A program made the translations under genes and the position numbers. DNA of 64,000 bases. Origin: Scolanthus callimorphus. Lineage: Eukaryota; Cnidaria; Anthozoa; Actiniaria; Edwardsiidae. The stretch lies in the NCBI GenBank assembly GCA_033964015.1, contig JAWWUD010000061.1, positions 241,001 to 305,000 of the forward strand, written 5' to 3'. The notes under the pieces were generated by a model. That model saw nothing but the letters and a program-made list of their open reading frames with translations, was not told the DNA's origin and ran no database searches. Shown piece after piece: positions 57,951 through 64,000 of this stretch; position 1 is the stretch's first letter, and every line of letters begins with the position of its first letter.

Positions 57951-58323
57951 GGAGGGAGGGGGACTTCCATATTTTTAGGGCGGGGTGCTCGTCGTGCCTT
58001 TTAGGGTTTAAAATGAGGCCTCTGGTACCTTTTAGGGGGTAAAATTCGAAAATGTGTAATTTTTTCTAGATAGGTACCTGTTAGAGGTCCGTTCTAGAAA
58101 TCAAGCAAATCACAGTTGTTGATAGCCTGAATTTCAGACGTATTTTCCCTAGTAAAAATACGCGAGAAAATTACGAGGGAAAATCAACTGAGCGACGCCA
58201 TGTTTGGTACCTTTTATTAGGGGTCAAAACCAACTAAGCGACGCCATGTTTGGTACCTTTTAGGGGTAAAAACGAAAGCTCCCGACGAGCACCCCGCCCC
58301 AAAAATATGGAGTCCCCCCCGGG
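57951..58323. mobile_element. G-run/C-run-bounded MITE family, copy 3
   Basis: GACTTCCATATTTTTAGGGC at the left and CCCCAAAAATATGGAGTCCC at the right; the interior repeats GGTACCTTTTAGGGG as in copies 1 and 2. Confidence 0.7.
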
Positions 58324-58504
58324 TTGTAGCGTGGTATTTGTCAAAATGGAGTCTGAGTTGCCAGCCTTCCAAATCTTTTTAGAAAATAACACCTATTTTG
58401 TATGGTGAATGTGCGCATTTTGATTGGTTAAAAGGCGTGTTTGTAAGAGACCTGAGAAACACGATTGTCACGCAACGATGTCGCGCGTGTGTACGTTATT
58501 TTCT

Positions 58505-58692
58505 AAAAGCAATAAAAGTAATTTCCGCTTGCTCTCTGGTTCGCACAAACACTCGGGGAATGTTGGTCGAAGTGATAAAACTTGAAAGACACTCGCCTGC
58601 GGCTTGTGTGTTTCAAGTTTTGATCAGTTCTCCCAACATCCCCCTCGTGTTTGTAAGAAACCGGAGAGCACGCGGAAAGTACTTATTGCTTA
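58505..58692. repeat. Inverted-repeat element
   Basis: Pieces such as TTTCCGC near 58523 and GGTTCGCACAAACACTCG are mirrored at 58630-58690. A plus-strand ORF over it (58398-58697) appears to be a by-product. Confidence 0.6.
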
Positions 58693-60170
58693 AATAGACA
58701 TCGGGAGCACTGTTAAAATGTCACTATTTCAACCCAAAGTGGCATAAAGGGAAGGAAGAAAGACTCAAATGAAGGTATGTGATATAAAAATATTTTTATT
58801 TTCTCATATTAACGATCTAAAATTCATTCTTACAGTTCCCACATATTTCTTATACACAAATTGTAAGCTTGGGCTGCCTGTGGTTTCGCATGATAGAATT
58901 AACGTCAGGAGTTGACAAAGCTTGATTTGATGTCGAGTGAAAGTATAAACGGCCCTCAAAATATACCAAGATGATTTTTTCAGGTGATGAAACTTGCAAC
59001 AATAGGTCGGTTGAAATGCAAGAATGAACCTGAGAAAATTTGGTTCTGGTGCAAAAGCTACTAAGTTTCTCGAATATGTTCATATTTTATATTTTTACAC
59101 GCAACATTTGCCGGGAACTAGTAGTCCGGGCAATTTAGCGTTTAACCTGGAAAAATTGCAACATGCATGGGATTATACAGCAAATTCTCAGGAACATATG
59201 TGAGAAATACGTGTCCAAATTTTGTGAAAATCCGTTCGGGGGAAGTTGGTTAAATTCGGGGTTTTCCGTCTCCACGAAGGAAAAGCCCGTTGTCTTCGGT
59301 GGCACTTAGACAATGAAAGCGAACAATTCGAAGGAAGGGCTATAGACTGTAGAGCCGTAACTCGGTGTGACATTGAACGAGATATCGAGCAATTTCTTTC
59401 TACTGCAGAATGTGATTGCATAGATATGAATTTTGTGTTTGTTAATAACCAACTCTGCAAAATAATAACAAAATAATCCTGAGTTTTGACAAAACCCATA
59501 TGATCCTTGTATTTCCCGCGTGGTGATACACTAAAGTTCGAATATTATACGCTAAAAGAAATAAACTGATCGCAGCCGTAACTCATCGCTCAGAAATTAT
59601 TTGTTTCAACCGAAAAACCTTATTAAATCTTCCCCGGTTGATCTGTACAGTCTATAAACATTCTCCAAGTTTCTGTGTTTTTCAGTGTCAAAGTGCCGCC
59701 GAAAACAAAAGGCGCCCTTGACGTCGCCGGTGGCCAAAAATTTAACAAATTTCCCCCGCTCGGATTTCTACGAAATTTGGATATGTTATTCCCAGATGTG
59801 TTCTTGACAATTAGTACCAAAAATTTCCCATGTTGCAATTTTTTTAGGTTCGGGTTTTTTTCGGGCTAATTTGACCGGACTATAGGTAACAATACAAGTT
59901 TAAGATCGGAGTATCAAACTTAGGAACCACGATCGCCATGGATATGTTTACGCGTGAAAGGTATGTTTCTATGTGTTCAGCCCTCAAGGCGATCAGAGTA
60001 CGTATGGCTGATCATTATCTTCAGGGGGTGAAGGGGTTCTCCGTGATTCACCCCAAAACTGCTCCGTGATTCGTGAAAACAGGAAAATTATTGCCGTGAT
60101 CCGTAAAATCTCATGCCCTCGTGACCCGTGATTTTGCGAATTTCTCTTACGTTACTAGGGCTTGCCTATA
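58693..60170. other. No supported feature
   Basis: A 76-residue plus-strand frame (59246-59476) looks mildly exon-like (RDIEQFLSTAECDCIDMNFV) but has no recognised domain or splice evidence. Confidence 0.3.
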
Positions 60171-60171
60171 T

Positions 60172-60231
60172 CGAGATACAAGATACAGAGATACGAAGAT
60201 ACAGAGATACGAAGATACAGAGATACAAGGA
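60172..60231 (+). repeat. GATACAGAGATACGAA tandem repeat
   Basis: About four degenerate copies of a 16-base unit. Simple-sequence DNA. Confidence 0.75.
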
Positions 60232-60538
60232 TGTCAGGTTACCAAAAATTATACGTGACTGTAACGTGACTGCCTGGTCAACCTAGACAGAAGTGGGTAG
60301 ATCATGGTACCAAAGCATGATCCGAACTAATATTAAATAAGAACTTAAAGACAGTGTTTCGGGAGCAAAATGTAGTTACTAAACATGACCATCGAAGTTC
60401 CCAGCATGGCTCCTTGCGGAGAAGATGCTGGTGTCTTGAGGTGAGTATATTTGACTTGTACTTTTTGTTTTTAGAATAATCGCTTAGGTTAGGTCTAGCT
60501 TATGCAGTCATGCGATCGATCGTAAGATGCTCACACCC

Positions 60539-60563
60539 GGGGGGGGGGGGGGGGGGGGGGGGG
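60539..60563 (+). repeat. Poly-G tract
   Basis: A run of about 25 G; possible G-quadruplex, length uncertain in assembly. Confidence 0.85.
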
Positions 60564-61124
60564 AGGGACAGGCCTAGAGATTATCTTAATGAAAGTGAGA
60601 AACATTGCCTCAAATTAGTCGTAATTTGACCTGGTTACACTAAGACTGGAATTGTTCACGGTAAAATTACGAAATGAAGTTACCCAATGCAGTCCTTTCG
60701 TATATCGTGGCGGCTGCACTTCGACCGGCACAAACAACTCGAATATCAGCAGCTTTTGACGTTATTGAGCCAATATTTTCACTAAGCCAGCTTCTATGAC
60801 CTTAATTCTGTCTTTGTGTGAGGTTTGCTTATTTAGAGATCCAGACTTTTCTCCGGAAAATCTACAACAAGTCAAATCGCTTTCAAATCATACTGAACTT
60901 CTGATCACGTGACTGACGAGAGCCAATCGCAGCCTCTGGGGAGCCTCAAATCGTGACAATGGATTCTTGACGACGGAAAAAAAGAAAACGCTACCGAATT
61001 TAATACCTCCAGCGCCGTTGTGCGCGCAGGAGGTAATAAAAGTGAAGTGAAGGCTGTTTTCTTGTTATTCTTATAATACCATGATCGTCTCGGCTTCTTT
61101 TATTCTCCGGGGGACATTATAAAT

Positions 61125-63610
61125 GCAAGGGAAATTCATTATAAATGCAAGGGAAATTTAGTACACAAAAGAATCCTTTGTCTCCCTCTCGTGACGTCAC
61201 CAACACCCAATTCCAGAAAGCACCAAAGAAGTTATGGACATGGATTTCACCTCCGGACACCAACAGGGTCAGACACAAGCAGCAGATTGACTTCATACTA
61301 GCAAGGCGGAAATGGCGTAACAGCATCCTCGACTGCCAAGCCTACAACTCTCTGGCAAGCGTGGGCTCTGACCATAGGGCTGTATCTGTTAAAGTACGCC
61401 TCAGTCTTAGAGCAAAGAGAAAAGGAACGGTGAAGAGAGTAAGGTACAACTGGAGGGCTCTTGAGAATGATACCGAGCTACAAGATAGATATGAAGTGGC
61501 GGTTAGAAATAAATTCCAGCTCTTGTGTGACGGCACCGATGAAACAGGAACTTCTCGTTATGCACGCCTTATTGAAGCTAACAATGAAGCAGCTAAGGAA
61601 ACCTTAACTCCAATAGCAAAGAGAAGGAGAGACGGACTATTCTCCTCGGATCCACGAGTATTTGATGCGCGGGGGGCCATGGAAGAGGCTACTAGGAACT
61701 TGGGCGATAACAGCAGTGACTACATTAAAGCCAAGGAAAATCTATCTAGAGCCTATGACGAGGTGATGGCAGAAGATCTTGCGAGGAAAGTTCAGCAGGC
61801 TGAATCCTGCTGCACTAATAACCAGCACTCGGCGGGTTGGAAACTGGTCCGTGAGATTGCTGGGGACCGCTCATCTAGTCCTGGCCAAATCGATGGTGAA
61901 ACCAAGGAGGACAGAATCAACTCCTGGTACTGTCACTTCAAGAATCTGCTCGGTAATCCTCCGACGGTTCAGGATGAAGACGAGGTGATAGAGCCGGTTT
62001 TCCTGACCTCCCCATTGATGATGGTCCATTTACTACCGACGAGTACCAAGAGGTCAAACAATCCTTAAAGGCGGGAAGAGCTGTGGTGAGGATGGGGTTA
62101 CCCCCGAGGTTCTCAAGTGGGTTAATATTGATGATCTTATCCTGAATATCTGTAACAGAGCGCACGTGCACCGTGAAGTACCTGGCCAGTGGACCATCTT
62201 GGACATAGTTCCCATACCGAAGTCTGGCGATCTCAGGAACAGAGACAACTATAGAGGAATTAGCTTGAGCTCAGTAACCGCGAAAGTATATAACAAAATG
62301 ATATTGAACAGGATAAGACCACCTTTAGACCCTCTTCTGCGACCCAACCAGAATGGATTCAGGGAAGGAAGATCTACGACTACGCAAGTACTTGCGCTTA
62401 GACGTCTTATTGAGGGTGTAAAACAGAAGAACTTAACAGCAGTAATAACATTCGTCGATTTCAAGAAGGCTTTCGATTCCATTCACAGAGGCAAGCTAAT
62501 GAAGATCCTGCAGGCATACGGAATCCCGGCCAAGATTGTCCAATCAATTAGCGATATCTATTCCAACACTTCAGCAAAGGTTATCTCTCCGGACGGCGAA
62601 ACAGATATGTTCAATATTCAAGCAGGCGTTCTCCAAGGCGACACCTTAGCCCCTTATCTGTTTGTGATTGCCCTCGACTACGCTTTAAGAAAAGCAATAG
62701 CTGGACGCGAGGAAGAACTTGGATTTACCATCCATCCGAGAAGGAGCAGACGAGTCGGCCCTGTTATGATAACCGATCTCGACTTTGCTGACGATATCGC
62801 CCTGATAAGCGACTCGGTAGAAAAAGCTCAGGAACTGCTTATGAGCGTGGAATCTCAATGTCGTAAGCTGGGACTTTCTCTGAATTCAAGGAAGACCGAG
62901 GTTGTTCCCCTTAATCTTCCAGGCAATGCAGAGCTCACAACCCTCAACGGTGAAGCTGTCAGCGTCAAAGAAGATTTCAAGTACCTTGGCTCATACATCA
63001 GCTCGACTGGGAAAGATATCGACGTGAGGAAGGCCCAGGCCTGGCACGCCCTGCATAAGCTGAATAACATCTGGCACTCAAATATGACGGACGCGCTAAA
63101 ACGGCGGATATTCGTGGCCTCAGTCGAGTCAATTCTCACTTACGGGTGCGAGGCCTGGACATTGACAGTTCGGGACGAGTCAAGGCTTGACGGCTGCTAC
63201 ACTCGCATGCTGCGAAAAATTCTAAATGTCACCTGGCGGGACATGATCACCAATGAGGTGCTTTACGGTGGTCTACCACTGCTCTCGACAAAGATTCGGT
63301 CGAGGAGACTGCGCCTAGCGGGTCACTGCGTGCGCCACAAGGATGTTGCAGCGCATGGTTTGGTTCTTTGGGAACCCACACAGGGTAGAGCTTCTCGGGG
63401 TGGTCAACGGTCGACCTACATAGACAGCCTAAAGCGTGACACTGGCCTGCAGTCTGCTGGCGAGCTACGGACGCTAATGTTGGATAGGCCGTTGTGGCAA
63501 GCCACCATCTGTCCCCGAGGAGACTCGACCTGATGATGTGACGTCACGAGAGGGAAATTTAGTAAAAGACAAAGGATTCTTTTGACTACTGCATTTATAA
63601 TGAGGGAAAT
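61125..63610 (+). mobile_element. LINE fragment between inverted repeats
   Basis: Flanks 61141-61200 and 63538-63598 are inverted relatives: both hold ATAAATGCA, AAAGAATCCTTTGTC and CCTCTCGTGACGTCAC in mirrored order. Between them is a plus-strand non-LTR retrotransposon lacking its 5' half. Whether the LINE was captured by a TIR element or both flanks are independent repeats is open. Confidence 0.65.
61199..63533 (+). pseudogene. LINE endonuclease end plus reverse transcriptase
   Basis: The first frame (to 62068) begins with the last part of an APE-type endonuclease (KLWTWISPPD, QIDFILARRKW, GSDHRAVSV), then a linker with coiled-coil character. Reading shifts near 62000 and again near 62075; the second frame carries the RT: IPKSGDLRNRDNYRGISLSS, FVDFKKAFDSIHRGKL, QAGVLQGDTLAPYLF and catalytic FADDIAL, ending at TGA 63531 after a C-terminal segment with RSRRLRLAGHCVRH. 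Polymerase residues are intact. 5' truncation, loss of most of the endonuclease and two shifts make it inactive. The clade is uncertain. Confidence 0.85.
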
Positions 63611-64000
63611 TTAGTGACGTCACGAGAGAGGGAAATTTACTGGAAAAGACAAAGGGTTCTTTGGCCCAAAAGCTCTTGTCTTCAACATATCTCCTCCAAC
63701 CCTCGTCCTCTAGGCGTAGTCGAACCAAGCGCTGTTGTTACATTGGCGTGTATAGGCCGATTCCAGCTGACGTCATTGTTTACATATTTTCTCTTTAGAT
63801 GTTTCAGCGAGGCTACAAAATGATATGGTCTGAATATCAATAAAGGGTGACAAATTAAACGATGCGAAATTCAATGTCTACAGAAAATGTATGGAGTGAT
63901 GAGTACTCTGACCTCCAGTTATTCGAGTATAATGTTAAGAACCGCAATTAGTCTTGAAACACCACAAAAACAAGTCAGTGATGAAATAATATCCTGCAAA
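63611..64000. other. No supported feature besides a repeat echo
   Basis: 63611-63660 repeats GTGACGTCACGAGAGAGGGA and AGACAAAGGGTTCT from the preceding flank. Nothing further was recognised. Confidence 0.4.

Overview
The window looks like nuclear DNA of an invertebrate animal, most plausibly a cnidarian such as a coral or sea anemone. The reasons are short exons with GT/AG introns, AT-rich intergenic DNA, two kinds of tyrosine-recombinase retrotransposon (DIRS-like and Ngaro-like) and a very high load of small inverted-repeat elements. The species cannot be read from the sequence. No bacterial operons, rRNA or CRISPR arrays were seen.

Host genes. (1) A minus-strand gene of the 5'-nucleotidase/metallophosphoesterase family runs from about 56 kb down to about 27.5-31 kb. 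I rebuilt 12 coding exons (about 55.5 to 30.8 kb) whose phases all agree, plus two weaker 3' exons and a likely first exon/promoter. (2) A minus-strand ankyrin-repeat gene has six phase-compatible exons between 24.7 and 18.5 kb and a possible start exon at 26.8 kb; its 3' end was not found. (3) A plus-strand, uninterrupted short-chain dehydrogenase/reductase (23.3-24.1 kb) lies inside an ankyrin-gene intron and carries one apparent frameshift near its C-terminus. A possible first exon of a fourth gene sits at 10.2 kb.

Mobile DNA. 2.6-7.45 kb: a DIRS-like element (gag, RT/RNase H, tyrosine recombinase; minus strand) with 39-bp inverted ends, damaged by single-base shifts and one nonsense change, abutted by a perfect palindrome. 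10.6-15.5 kb: a large foldback of ~295-bp units followed by ~128-bp tandem units that contain a repeated CRE-type palindrome. 15.5-18.5 kb: a decayed, 5'-truncated Ngaro-like element ending next to an ankyrin splice donor. 24.9-25.8, 32.5-36.5 and 38.3-39.5 kb: inverted-repeat elements. 39.95-40.32 kb: a tRNA-derived SINE. 48.9-50.5 kb: a 15-bp minisatellite split by an element that itself holds another. 55.4-56.7 kb: a 561-bp inverted duplication over the 5' end of the nucleotidase gene. 57.15-57.34 kb: a hairpin insertion with a hammerhead-ribozyme-like core. 61.1-63.6 kb: a LINE fragment (endonuclease end plus RT) between inverted repeats.

The two multi-exon host genes run head to tail on the minus strand, and nearly all mobile DNA lies in their introns. 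The most interesting signals are the hammerhead-like insertion, the mirror-image promoter duplication, a duplicated splice-donor array (43.3-43.4 kb), the foldback elements with clear target duplications, and the LINE between inverted repeats. All assignments come from reading the sequence; no database search was possible.
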